DNA of 64,000 nucleotides from Parcubacteria bacterium C7867-008. Its GTDB lineage: Bacteria; Patescibacteria; Paceibacteria; UBA9973; UBA2103. Positions 30,719 through 39,226 of this stretch are shown piece after piece. The notes beneath the pieces were generated by a model that was not told the origin of the DNA, made no database searches, and saw only the letters and a list, made by a program, of their open reading frames with translations. The stretch lies in contig LFCR01000004.1 in the NCBI GenBank assembly GCA_001189215.1, forward strand, positions 186,001-250,000, in the 5' to 3' direction. How positions within the stretch are numbered: the first letter of the stretch is position 1; every line of letters begins with the position of its first letter. Position numbers and translations under genes: made by a program.

Positions 30719-31426
30719 TTATTGAGGGTTGGCGAAGGCCAGCAGCTTCCGCTCGTCGAGGTTTCGAACGACGAAAGTCATATCGTCGGGACCAATCGGT
30801 CCCGTGCCGGCAATCTTCTTCACGATAATATTCCATTTCCCTTCGTAGGGTCGGAGAATGCCGATACAGTCTTCATCCTTCCCTGTGTCGAGAAAGAAGT
30901 ACGTCGGCTCGTCCGTCGTGTTGATCGAGAGAGGCAGGTCGCCGGTCAGAGCATGCAATGCCATCGCTTCGGCTTGCGCGAGCGTGAGCGTATAGCCGAG
31001 AGCTCGCACCGTCTGTCCAAACGGCATATGAAAGGAAAGCTCTCGAAACCCGGGAAGCTGTTCGGCGATCTGACGAAGATTGGATCTCTCCGTCAGACGC
31101 AACTTTGTGCCGATGCAGACGTTTGAACTCGACTGGCGTCCAGAGAACTGGGTTGCGGAAATCGATCGCTGCAGCCATGAATCTCCCACGCAGCATTCGG
31201 CGGTGTCCTTCTCCACGGTGTCAGGAATATAGAAACATCCCTGAGTCGTGAAGCGAGACGGTTCACGATATTTCTCGATCAGCCGTTCGAGCTCCACATC
31301 GAAGCCGTTCTTCCTTCGGCGAATGTGGTCCCCTTGGCGTTTGTTCAGGCCCTTGAGAAGTTTGGTCAGGGTGTCATGAAGCTCGCGCTTCGTGTTTCCG
31401 GACGCATTAACCTTACGTTCAAGCAT
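30719..31426 (-). CDS. Orphan cassette gene, soluble protein of unknown function (235 aa)
   Basis: ATG 31426 (MLERKVNASGNTKRELHD) has GGAG 8 nt upstream. The first ~60 residues are helical and basic (RRRKNGFDVELERLIEKYRE). The middle contains cysteines (QGCFYI, ECCVGD, NVCIG). The last part is beta/alpha with PTYFFLDTGKDEDCIGILRPYEGKW. There is no signal or membrane helix and no recognised family. It is GC-rich, reads from a consensus promoter about 130 nt upstream and has a long 5' leader with a 21-bp hairpin, so post-transcriptional control is likely. Confidence 0.68.
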   Translation of the reverse strand: MLERKVNASGNTKRELHDTLTKLLKGLNKRQGDHIRRRKNGFDVELERLIEKYREPSRFTTQGCFYIPDTVEKDTAECCVGDSWLQRSISATQFSGRQSSSNVCIGTKLRLTERSNLRQIAEQLPGFRELSFHMPFGQTVRALGYTLTLAQAEAMALHALTGDLPLSINTTDEPTYFFLDTGKDEDCIGILRPYEGKWNIIVKKIAGTGPIGPDDMTFVVRNLDERKLLAFANPQ

Positions 31427-31480
31427 GGTAGTCTCCAGCCCGGTTATTTAACGGCAGGGCGCGCCTTCTCCCCTCTCTGT

Positions 31481-31527
31481 GAGGTGAGCTCTCTAGCGCC
31501 TAGATAAGGCGCCACAGAGCTCACCTC
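31481..31527 (-). repeat. 47-nt leader hairpin of gene 30719-31426
   Basis: GAGGTGAGCTC/GAGCTCACCTC outer arms (11 bp), an inner GCGCCT/AGGCGC stem and a 5-nt loop give about 20 paired bases with one G-G mismatch. It lies between the TTGACA promoter and the SD. Confidence 0.7.
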
Positions 31528-31558
31528 AAGAATCCATAATCAAAGAGCAGCAAGTACT

Positions 31559-31586
31559 ATAATACATATATTACGGTATTTGTCAA
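31559..31586 (-). promoter_or_regulatory. Promoter of orphan gene 30719-31426
   Basis: Minus sense TTGACA (31586-31581), 16-bp spacer, TATTAT (31564-31559); TATAGT follows 3 bases later. An AATAC/GTATT repeat spans 31561-31580. Confidence 0.72.
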
Positions 31587-31593
31587 TTTGTCG

Positions 31594-33258
31594 TTACTGA
31601 AAGAATTCAGGTTTTGTTGCGTGGAGGTTGGTGAAGAAGTGGTGCATAGCATAGATACCTCCGATACTTGTTCCTGCAGGGCCCTTCTCCATCACCACGG
31701 TGTATACATACTTCGGATTATCGTACGGGAAAAATCCAACAGCCCAGGTGTTATAGAACTCGTTATGGAACCCGAGCTGTGCAGTACCGGTCTTTCCTGC
31801 AATCTTTGTGAAAGAAAGATCATTGAGCCCAAGAGAGGTACCTTCGGTGGCACCTATGCGCATACCTTCGCGTGCAACCTGTAGTGCTGCCTGACTTACA
31901 GGAATACTCTGTCCTGCAAGTGGTGGATCTTTTATGAGGGTTGGCTTCACTAACTTGCCACCGTTAGCAATAGCAGCAATGGCCCGAGCAGCTTCAAGGG
32001 GCGTTATCTGCACTGCGTACTGTCCGATACCCGTATGATACGTGTCGCCGATACGCCATGGCTCTTTAATGGTTTGTTCTTTCCATGCGGGTGATGGTAC
32101 AAACCCACTCTTCTCACCGGCTAATTCAATACCGGTTGCTTTAGTTAATCCATAGGTCTCATACCAGTACTTAAGACGTTCGATACCCAGTCCTTTCTGA
32201 CCACCGAAGCCACCTGTCACGGTATAGAAATAGACGTCTGAAGACCACGCAATAGCGTGGCGCATATCCATAGCACCAAGTGCCTTCCAGTCTTTGAAAA
32301 TGCTTGGATGTTCAGGATCGTATGGGTTTGGAAGTGAGATTGAACCACTGGAGTATATGGTAGTTTCAGGTGCAATGATGCCATCGGTCATGACACCGGT
32401 TGCGATAAGTGGCTTCACTATGGATCCAGGTGTGTACAGACCATTCACGGGACGATCGAGGTATGGCTGACGGGTGTCTTGAGAATAGCTGCCAATGATA
32501 TCTGATGGACCGCCACTTGAAAGAACATTGGGGTCATATTCAGGATATGAAACCAGTGCAATCACTTCACCCGTGTTCACGTCCATTATTACTCCTGCCC
32601 CACCTTGATACGGAACCTTATCTGCTGTTTCCTTTATTGCGTCATACAGTGCTTTTTGTGCAGCTGCATCGATAGAGAGAGTCAGTGACTGTCCATTCTG
32701 TGCAGGCTTCACACTTCCCTGACTCTGCACATGTCCAAGCGCATCTTCTTCAACAAGAAGCGTACCGTTTGTACCTGAGAGTGTTTCATTAAATGCTGAT
32801 TCAACACCGGCAAGACCCGTGATAACGGTGTCGTAATAGCGTCCAGCAGAATCTTTCTTTGGATACGATACATATCCGAGCAGGTGTCCGAAACCTGGAG
32901 ATGCATAGGTGCGCTTCACTGAACCATCTTCGGTTTCAATGTTAGAAACAAGCGGTGTGCCTGTACGGTCAAGAATGGCTCCCCGTTGCGCAAACAATAC
33001 TTCTGGACGCAGACGATTACGCTCACTCTGATTTGCAAATGTTGTTCCTTGAAGGAGTTCGAGATTCGCTGCCTGAGCAACAAGAGCACCAAATATAAGA
33101 AATGATACGAGAAAGAGTCCGAAGTATGTGGAACGTCCTATCGGCTTTTCGAGACGACCTTCAAGACTATTCTGATTAAACTCAGGTAAGTTAGAGGCAT
33201 CCAGGAAGATGTCATCCGGATTGAGTTCTGGATCCTTGTATCGTCGTTTGCCGAACAT
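31594..33258 (-). CDS. mrdA: Elongation-type class B penicillin-binding protein (PBP2/MrdA)
   Basis: The start MFGKRRYKDPELN at 33258 follows the mreD stop by 2 nt; the longer ATG at 33312 lies in mreD. The protein (554 aa) has one membrane helix (STYFGLFLVSFLIFGALVAQA) and a transpeptidase domain with SXXK in TPGSIVKPLIA, SXD in SSDVYFY (the form typical of PBP2) and KTG in IAGKTGTAQ. With MreB/MreC/MreD it builds the lateral wall; its place at the end of that operon supports mrdA. Confidence 0.92.
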   Translation of the reverse strand: MFGKRRYKDPELNPDDIFLDASNLPEFNQNSLEGRLEKPIGRSTYFGLFLVSFLIFGALVAQAANLELLQGTTFANQSERNRLRPEVLFAQRGAILDRTGTPLVSNIETEDGSVKRTYASPGFGHLLGYVSYPKKDSAGRYYDTVITGLAGVESAFNETLSGTNGTLLVEEDALGHVQSQGSVKPAQNGQSLTLSIDAAAQKALYDAIKETADKVPYQGGAGVIMDVNTGEVIALVSYPEYDPNVLSSGGPSDIIGSYSQDTRQPYLDRPVNGLYTPGSIVKPLIATGVMTDGIIAPETTIYSSGSISLPNPYDPEHPSIFKDWKALGAMDMRHAIAWSSDVYFYTVTGGFGGQKGLGIERLKYWYETYGLTKATGIELAGEKSGFVPSPAWKEQTIKEPWRIGDTYHTGIGQYAVQITPLEAARAIAAIANGGKLVKPTLIKDPPLAGQSIPVSQAALQVAREGMRIGATEGTSLGLNDLSFTKIAGKTGTAQLGFHNEFYNTWAVGFFPYDNPKYVYTVVMEKGPAGTSIGGIYAMHHFFTNLHATKPEFFQ

Positions 33259-33260
33259 GC

Positions 33261-33521
33261 TTACATAATACGTGTTTTCACAAAGGTACGCACGAGTGCG
33301 GCAACAATACACAATACTAAGCCAATTATGCTCCCTATCGGTAGGTATCCGCTTGGTTCATAGAGTAAATCGGTAAGCATTCCTATGGCAATGGCTATAG
33401 GCGGAAATATAAATGCTGCACCAAATGCGAGTACCACCGTTATGGCCGCAGGAAAAATGAAGGGCGAAACACAGGCAAGGAGAATAATGCCAACACGTGT
33501 AGACAGTGGCAGTTGGATCAT
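33261..33521 (-). CDS. mreD: MreD-like rod-shape membrane protein
   Basis: ATG 33521 (MIQLPLSTRVGI) overlaps the mreC stop as ATGA. The 86-aa protein is almost entirely hydrophobic with three helices (IILLACVSPFIFPAAITVVLAFGAAFIFP, then AIAIGMLTDLLY and IGLVLCIVAALVR). It is about half the length of E. coli MreD, and the call rests on its position between mreC and mrdA and on the acidic residue in TDLLY typical for the family. Confidence 0.7.
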   Translation of the reverse strand: MIQLPLSTRVGIILLACVSPFIFPAAITVVLAFGAAFIFPPIAIAIGMLTDLLYEPSGYLPIGSIIGLVLCIVAALVRTFVKTRIM

Positions 33522-34321
33522 GGATTTGATCGAGACACCGTTACCCAAACAAGTGAGAAAGGATTTACATACGGATGAACATGAAGCACAACGTTTGGAG
33601 ATGATGGGTCACTATCGATACGCGCCACCGACCCAATAGGAAGAGCCCCCGCTCCCGCAATGTATACTCCCTGTCCTTCTGTTACTCCTGCTGCTTTAGG
33701 AAGTTCAGCGGTAAAGGCACCTGAGCCTGATCCTTTTACCATGACGGGTGTACGTGCTTCACCTACCCATGCAGCAGTCTCAAGACCGGGATTTGAATAA
33801 AGAGTGATGCGAGAAGATTTAGCAGCAACGCTTGCAACCGTGCCCACTGGTGTTCCACCCGGACCATAGGCGGTTGATCCAAGACTTACTCCAGATTCAG
33901 TACCCTGATCAATAATAAGAACATCGTATGGTGCTACCGGCGGTCGAGCGAGTACCGCAGCAAGAATACCGGGTGCTGCTTCTGTGCGTGAACCAAGTAG
34001 TGCTTCGAGATCATGTATGCGAGTGCTTAGCCTCAAATTATCTGCTTGAAGCACTACGTTTTCGGTAACAAGCTGATCACGCTCATTCGCAACAATGACG
34101 GAATTCTTAAATCCCTTAGTAACATATTCAATACCGTTACCAACAAGTGAGCCTGTTCCCCATAGTGGTGATGCAATAGCTATAAATACCCCAGGTGCTG
34201 CAAACCGTATGATTGCAAGCACGATCATTATAAAAATAAGTACGCCGGCAATAGCTTGCCCTGGCGTTATAAGCGCATTACGAGTGCGTGCACTAGTTCT
34301 GTGTAAGTACGGCCTCTTCAT
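33518..34321 (-). CDS. mreC: Rod shape-determining protein MreC
   Basis: Starting at MKRPYLHRTSART (34321) the protein has 267 aa: a basic cytoplasmic tail, one membrane helix (AIAGVLIFIMIVLAIIRFA), a coiled coil (VIVANERDQLVTENVVLQADNLRLSTRIHDLEALL) and two beta-barrels. It scaffolds PBP2 in the periplasm-equivalent space. The start overlaps the mreB 3' end by 29 bp; upstream in-frame ATGs lie deeper in mreB. Confidence 0.88.
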   Translation of the reverse strand: MKRPYLHRTSARTRNALITPGQAIAGVLIFIMIVLAIIRFAAPGVFIAIASPLWGTGSLVGNGIEYVTKGFKNSVIVANERDQLVTENVVLQADNLRLSTRIHDLEALLGSRTEAAPGILAAVLARPPVAPYDVLIIDQGTESGVSLGSTAYGPGGTPVGTVASVAAKSSRITLYSNPGLETAAWVGEARTPVMVKGSGSGAFTAELPKAAGVTEGQGVYIAGAGALPIGSVARIDSDPSSPNVVLHVHPYVNPFSLVWVTVSRSNP

Positions 34322-35348
34322 GCATGAATGATTCCTGCCACGCACGCGGATTCTCGGTAACAATACCGGTACCACGGACCACAGCAGTAAGTGGGTCGTC
34401 TGCAACGAACACAGGTACTCCAAGCATCTTTGCAAGAAGTTCAGGAAGTCCGCGCAGGAGTGCACCTCCTCCGAACACGGTTACTCCTCGCTCCAGCACA
34501 TCAGAAAGAAGTTCTGGCGGAGTCCGTTCAATCACATCCTTCATGGCTTCCATAAGACTATCCATGGATGGTGCGAGTGCTTCACGAACATGTGCGTCAG
34601 TGAGAATAACCTCGCGTGGTAGACCGGTAGCAAGGTCACGTCCACGAATCGGTCGCTCAAGTACTTCATCAAGAGGTAGTACGGCACCAATGGCTATTTT
34701 GGCATCTTCTGCGGTGCGTTCACCAATGGCGAGCGAGAACTCACTACGTACAAAATCAATGATGTTCTCATTCAAGCGATCACCTGCTATTTGAGAACTC
34801 TTTCCGGCAACCGTACCACCAAGTGAAATTACGGCGATGTCTGTGGTGCCCGCACCAATATCAAGAACCATGGTACCAATCGCTTCGTTGATAGGAAGCT
34901 TTGAACCAATTGCACCTGCCATCGGTTCTTCAAGAATGTATACCTCACGGGCACCGCTAGTGAGTGCAGCGTCACGTACCGCACGACTCTCGACGTTAGT
35001 AACACCGGTTGGGACACCCACCACCACACGGGGACCAAATAATCGGGTACGACCACTCTGTGCCTTATGGATGAGATAGGAGAGCAATTCTTGAGTAACT
35101 TCAAAGTCTGAAATCACCCCATGAGAAAGGGGGCGGACAGCCTTGATATGTCCTGGCGTTTTCCCAAGCATTGCCTTAGCAGCATTACCGACTGCTACGA
35201 CCTGACCGGTCTTTTCGTTCACGGTTACCACCGATGGTTCATTGATCACAATTCCACGACCACGCACATACACAAGTGTGTTGCCGGTGCCGAGATCGAT
35301 ACCAATATCGCTCGAGAAAAGTGAACTAGTGCTAAAACGATTTGCCAT
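34293..35348 (-). CDS. mreB: Rod shape-determining actin homologue MreB
   Basis: The 351-residue protein has IGIDLGTGNTLVYVRGRGIV as phosphate-1, NEPSVV, the phosphate-2 motif VLDIGAGTTDIAVISLGG, and VFGGGALLRGLPELLAKMLG. The N-terminal amphipathic part is MANRFSTSSLFSSD. It polymerises on the membrane to steer wall synthesis. It follows proS by 5 nt, so the mre operon may also be read from proS or frr upstream. Confidence 0.95.
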   Translation of the reverse strand: MANRFSTSSLFSSDIGIDLGTGNTLVYVRGRGIVINEPSVVTVNEKTGQVVAVGNAAKAMLGKTPGHIKAVRPLSHGVISDFEVTQELLSYLIHKAQSGRTRLFGPRVVVGVPTGVTNVESRAVRDAALTSGAREVYILEEPMAGAIGSKLPINEAIGTMVLDIGAGTTDIAVISLGGTVAGKSSQIAGDRLNENIIDFVRSEFSLAIGERTAEDAKIAIGAVLPLDEVLERPIRGRDLATGLPREVILTDAHVREALAPSMDSLMEAMKDVIERTPPELLSDVLERGVTVFGGGALLRGLPELLAKMLGVPVFVADDPLTAVVRGTGIVTENPRAWQESFMHEEAVLTQN

Positions 35349-35353
35349 ACGTA

Positions 35354-36616
35354 TTATTGAGAAACGGAGCCCATATGCGCCACTAGATCTGCACGGGAGA
35401 CTTTCTTCACTTCCCCCGTAGCGCGATCTACCACCTCAACAAGACCAGTTGAAATTGTATCTTTTCCAATAAGAATACGTGTTGGAATACCAATGAGATC
35501 ACTGTCTGCAAGCTTCTCTCCTGCTCGTGCATCACGGTCGTCATAGAGCACTTCTACCCCAAGCGCTGTTAGTTCTTCGTAGAGAGAGTCTGCATACGCA
35601 ACGATAACCTCGTCATTTGATACCAGCGAAAGGAGGTGAATACCAAATGGAGCAACCGATGCAGGCCACACTATACCCTTCTCATCAGAAAGGAGCTCAA
35701 CGATTGTTCCCATCAAGCGACCGATACCAATACCGTAGGCACCAAAGACTGCTGGTTTATCAATACCATCCTCATCCTTGAAGGTTACGCCAAGTTCCTT
35801 GGTATAGCGTGTTCCATACTTGAAGATGTTTCCAACCTCTATAGACTTTGCTTCTCGTAGCGTCTCCCGAGTAACCCCAAGCCCTTCAAGAATGTCATCT
35901 TTGAGTACTTCCTCATTTACGGCGATATTCTTCGCATCATCAATATAGACAATATCTTCGCCAGCATCACAAACAGTCTGGAACTCGTGACTGAATTGAG
36001 AGAACATGCCGCCTGAAGCGAATGTGACAAATGTCTTATCTCCAATACCTGCACGATCGTAGACATTCTTGTATGCCTGAATTGCTTTTTCGTAGAAGGC
36101 ATCGAGTTCTTCTTCAGTACGATTGAAAGAATACATGTCCTTCATCATGAATTCGCGACCGCGCATGATACCACTCTTCGCACGTAGTTCATTGCGGAAC
36201 TTTGTCTGGAACTGATAGGTATATTTTGGAAGATCACGATATGAGTTCACGTGATCACGCATCATGCGTGCCATCGGTTCTTCATGGGTGCATCCAAGAC
36301 CAAGTTCCGTATCATTCTTGAGTTTAGTCTTAAACCATACATCCACTTTCTCGTCGTCCCAACGATCTGTTTGCTTCCAGATCTCTGGGTCCTGCAGTGC
36401 TGTAAGTGACACCTCCTGACCACCTATTGCATTCATTTCCTCACGAATAATGCCCTTGATCTTATCGATGACACGGAGACCCAGTGGTAGATAATCGTAG
36501 GCACCTGCCATTTCCTTGTGCACATATCCTGCACGGATTAAGAGCTGGGCGTTTTTAGAGACTTCATCAGCGGGAGCCTCTCGACGAGTCTTTGTAAAAA
36601 GGTGGGTTTGTCGCAT
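35354..36616 (-). CDS. proS: Prolyl-tRNA synthetase, short form
   Basis: ATG 36616 (MRQTHLFTKTRREAP) is chosen because TATACT lies 7 nt upstream; an ATG at 36664 would precede that promoter. The 420-aa class II synthetase has motif 1 (YLPLGLRVIDKIKGIIREEM), motif 2 (QFQTKFRNELRAKSGIMRGREFMMKDMYSF) and motif 3 (GAYGIGIGRLMG), then an anticodon-binding domain. The editing (INS) domain found between motifs 2 and 3 in E. coli is missing, so mis-charged Ala-tRNA-Pro would need trans editing. Confidence 0.94.
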   Translation of the reverse strand: MRQTHLFTKTRREAPADEVSKNAQLLIRAGYVHKEMAGAYDYLPLGLRVIDKIKGIIREEMNAIGGQEVSLTALQDPEIWKQTDRWDDEKVDVWFKTKLKNDTELGLGCTHEEPMARMMRDHVNSYRDLPKYTYQFQTKFRNELRAKSGIMRGREFMMKDMYSFNRTEEELDAFYEKAIQAYKNVYDRAGIGDKTFVTFASGGMFSQFSHEFQTVCDAGEDIVYIDDAKNIAVNEEVLKDDILEGLGVTRETLREAKSIEVGNIFKYGTRYTKELGVTFKDEDGIDKPAVFGAYGIGIGRLMGTIVELLSDEKGIVWPASVAPFGIHLLSLVSNDEVIVAYADSLYEELTALGVEVLYDDRDARAGEKLADSDLIGIPTRILIGKDTISTGLVEVVDRATGEVKKVSRADLVAHMGSVSQ

Positions 36617-36623
36617 TCCCCCC

Positions 36624-36629
36624 AGTATA
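36624..36629 (-). promoter_or_regulatory. -10 box TATACT of proS
   Basis: Minus sense, 7 nt before the ATG at 36616. Confidence 0.5.
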
Positions 36630-36682
36630 CGGCTCTTGCTTCCCTTCGCAAAAGCTATTTGCAAAAGTTAAGAAATAAGTTC

Positions 36683-37774
36683 TTATGCGAACAACTTAAA
36701 GACATCGTGTGTGCTGACAATGATCATAAGGAGAATAAGGAACGCGAATCCAACCGTGTTTACCGTCCTTCCTACTGCAGCATTAATTCGTCTTCGGGTT
36801 ATTGCTTCAATAAGGACAAATAGTAGACGACCACCATCAAGTGCAGGGATTGGTATGAGGTTTATGAGCGCTAGGTTAATAGAAATGATTGCCGTTATGG
36901 TCAGCAAAGAGGTAAAGCCATTATCTGCCGCACTCCCTATCGCTCCCGCAATACCGATTGGCCCGGTCACCTGTGCAAGATCAGTTGAGAGCGTGAAGAT
37001 ACCTCCAAAGAAGTGCGCGAGTCCGATGGCTGTTTGTTTGGTGAGTTCCCACGTGAGTTCTGCTGCTTGGACAGGAGCCTCATACCAAGACACGGGAATA
37101 GTACCCACAGACGATACCGCTATACCAAGTCCAATGCGCCAAGGCTCTGCTGCAATAACACCACTCTTAGGCGTTGCAACAATTGTTATGTCTTCATTGT
37201 TTCGCTCAACCTTGAACGTGAGTGGCGTAAGCGTACGATCGTCCCCCACGAAGGTAGTGAAGCTATCCGTTCCAGCACCTGTGAATGTTCCATTCTTGCC
37301 CTCCACTGAATGGATCAGATCACCTGGCATGAAGCCGGCCTCTGCTGCGGGGCTTCCTGGAAGAACATTTGCTACCGCTATAACCGCATCGGGATCACGC
37401 GTTGCTTCTGCGTCGGTGAGAGCACGCTGCGTGCCAATACCAAGTGCCACAGTAATAAGGACGTATGCAAAGAGCAGGTTCATAACAATACCCGCTACCA
37501 AGGTTAGTGCCTGGAGTATCTTAGGACGTGAGCTGAATGCATCTTTTCCTGACGCATCAGTTTCATCTTCTCCATAGATACGCACAAATCCACCAAACGG
37601 AAGCCAATTCAAGGTGTACTCGGTTCCTCCTTTCTTAAAACCCCAGGCACGTGGAGGATACCCAACACCAAACTCGTCCACACGCATACCAGAAAGCTTT
37701 GCGACGATAAAGTGCCCAAACTCATGGGCCACAATGAGTGCCACGAGTACGATTATGAAAAGGATTGCTGACAT
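36683..37774 (-). CDS. rseP: Site-2 protease RseP (M50)
   Basis: The 363-aa protein begins with the zinc motif HEFGH in LIVAHEFGHFIVAKLSGM, has an internal PDZ domain (NVLPGSPAAEAGFMPGDLIHSVEG) and ends with LINLIPIPALDGGRLLFVLIEAI, the second catalytic motif (NPDG-type Asp), and a last helix. It cuts trans-membrane anchors such as anti-sigma factors. No anti-sigma gene is in the window. It follows frr by 12 nt. Confidence 0.94.
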   Translation of the reverse strand: MSAILFIIVLVALIVAHEFGHFIVAKLSGMRVDEFGVGYPPRAWGFKKGGTEYTLNWLPFGGFVRIYGEDETDASGKDAFSSRPKILQALTLVAGIVMNLLFAYVLITVALGIGTQRALTDAEATRDPDAVIAVANVLPGSPAAEAGFMPGDLIHSVEGKNGTFTGAGTDSFTTFVGDDRTLTPLTFKVERNNEDITIVATPKSGVIAAEPWRIGLGIAVSSVGTIPVSWYEAPVQAAELTWELTKQTAIGLAHFFGGIFTLSTDLAQVTGPIGIAGAIGSAADNGFTSLLTITAIISINLALINLIPIPALDGGRLLFVLIEAITRRRINAAVGRTVNTVGFAFLILLMIIVSTHDVFKLFA

Positions 37775-37786
37775 TTCTTTAGTGTA

Positions 37787-38338
37787 CTACAGCGCGATCT
37801 CGTCTTGCTTTCGTTTCATCTGCGCCTCTAGCGTCTCAACACCTTTATCAATAAACTTCTGTACCTCTTCTTTGAGACGCTTGAGATCATCGGTACCCAT
37901 ACCCCCTTCCTTTTCAGCAGCATCAAGTTCTTTAAGTGCATCGGTTCGGTGACCTCGTAGGGTAACTTTTGCTTGTTCAGACTTCTCACCTGCAAGCTTC
38001 TGAAGAAGGGTGCGGCGTTCTGCAGTAAGCATGGGGAAGATAACGCGAAGTCCCCCGTCATCAACAGCAACAGAGACGCCAAGGTCAGCATCATTAATCG
38101 CTCGCTCAATATCCTTAGTTATTGATTTATCCCAGGGCACAATACGAAGAGTTCGAGCATCTTCAATAGTCACGCTCGCAACAGATGGGATCGGGGTTCG
38201 AGATCCATAAATCTCAGGCTTTATCGAGTCAAGGAGGGTTGGTGTTGCGCGGCCAGTGCGAATGTTAGACATCTCCCGTTGAAGCCATTCCTCGGTCTCC
38301 TGAATATTCGCTTTTAGCGTTGAAAAGTCATATGCCAT
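37787..38338 (-). CDS. frr: Ribosome recycling factor
   Basis: The start MAYDFSTLKANI (38338) is set by TACACT 8 nt upstream and by family length (183 aa). Diagnostic blocks are EWLQREMSNIRTGRATPTLLD, YGSRTPIPSVASVTIEDARTLRI and FPMLTAERRTLLQKLAGEKSEQAKV. With EF-G it splits post-termination ribosomes. It is the likely first gene of the frr-rseP-proS-mre series. Confidence 0.95.
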   Translation of the reverse strand: MAYDFSTLKANIQETEEWLQREMSNIRTGRATPTLLDSIKPEIYGSRTPIPSVASVTIEDARTLRIVPWDKSITKDIERAINDADLGVSVAVDDGGLRVIFPMLTAERRTLLQKLAGEKSEQAKVTLRGHRTDALKELDAAEKEGGMGTDDLKRLKEEVQKFIDKGVETLEAQMKRKQDEIAL

Positions 38339-38473
38339 ATAGGAGGAGTGTATCAGATGGATTGTTGGTACAAAAGGCTGAAATGGCACATCAAATTCTT
38401 CTGGATACGACATGCGGAAACACTGTTGATACTTTACGGTCTCTCATGCAAAGCGTACCTTTTATGAAGGTAT

Positions 38474-38491
38474 CTTCATGAAGCCTTCATG
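38474..38491 (+). promoter_or_regulatory. Direct repeats upstream of the response regulator gene
   Basis: CTTCATG occurs at 38474-38480 and 38485-38491, an 11-bp period (7+4) typical for OmpR/PhoB-family tandem sites. The first repeat is part of CTTCATGAAG. It may be the autoregulatory site of the adjacent regulator. Confidence 0.45.
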
Positions 38492-38548
38492 CCCAAACAA
38501 GGATACTTCGTGGACATTACCCGCACACCGTAGTAATTCCAGAACTGT

Positions 38549-39226
38549 ATGAGAATACTCATTGTTGAAGACGAAGCTAAACTTGCAGAAGCCTTGAAGA
38601 AGGGCCTTGAATTGAAGGGCTACACCGTAGACTGGCTTTCAGACAGCGAGAAGGCACGTACACGTATAATGTTATACCGCGATGAGTATGATCTCATTCT
38701 CCTTGATCTTATGCTTCCAGGAATTGATGGAGCAACTATTTGTAAGGATGTCCGCGCTGAAGGTGTTACTACTCCTATTATTATCCTCACCGCACGTGAT
38801 GAGACTGAACAGAAGATCAATCTCCTAAACCTGGGTGCAGACGACTATATTGCAAAGCCATTCTCCTTCGATGAAGTGGTGGCGCGCATGAATGCGGTTA
38901 TGCGTCGCCCAACAGAAACACTTCCAACCACGCTTAGCGTTCGTGATATCGAACTTGATCCCGGAAAGCATACCGTTACCAAAGGAGGCAAACCGGTTGC
39001 TCTTACTCTTAAAGAATTCTCACTCCTTGAATTCTTTATGCGTCACCCAAATGAAGCATTGAAGCGTGAGCAGGTACTGGATCACGTGTGGAGTTTCGAC
39101 TTCCCCGCATTCAGTAACGTACTCGATGTACATATGAAGAACCTCCGTAAGAAACTCGACGACTATGCAAATGCCGACCCCCTCTTCGAAACGATTCGAG
39201 GTATTGGGTACCGACTTAACGGATAA
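38549..39226 (+). CDS. OmpR/PhoB-family response regulator
   Basis: The 225-residue protein has a receiver domain with the acidic pair at ILIVEDEA, phosphoacceptor D53 in LILLDLMLPGIDG, ILTARDE and the lysine in DDYIAKPFSF, followed by a winged-helix domain (VALTLKEFSLLEFFMRHPNEALKREQVLDHVWSFDF ... LRKKLDD, broken here for length). It should bind direct repeats in DNA when phosphorylated by the kinase encoded next. The signal is unknown. Confidence 0.94.
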   Translation: MRILIVEDEAKLAEALKKGLELKGYTVDWLSDSEKARTRIMLYRDEYDLILLDLMLPGIDGATICKDVRAEGVTTPIIILTARDETEQKINLLNLGADDYIAKPFSFDEVVARMNAVMRRPTETLPTTLSVRDIELDPGKHTVTKGGKPVALTLKEFSLLEFFMRHPNEALKREQVLDHVWSFDFPAFSNVLDVHMKNLRKKLDDYANADPLFETIRGIGYRLNG

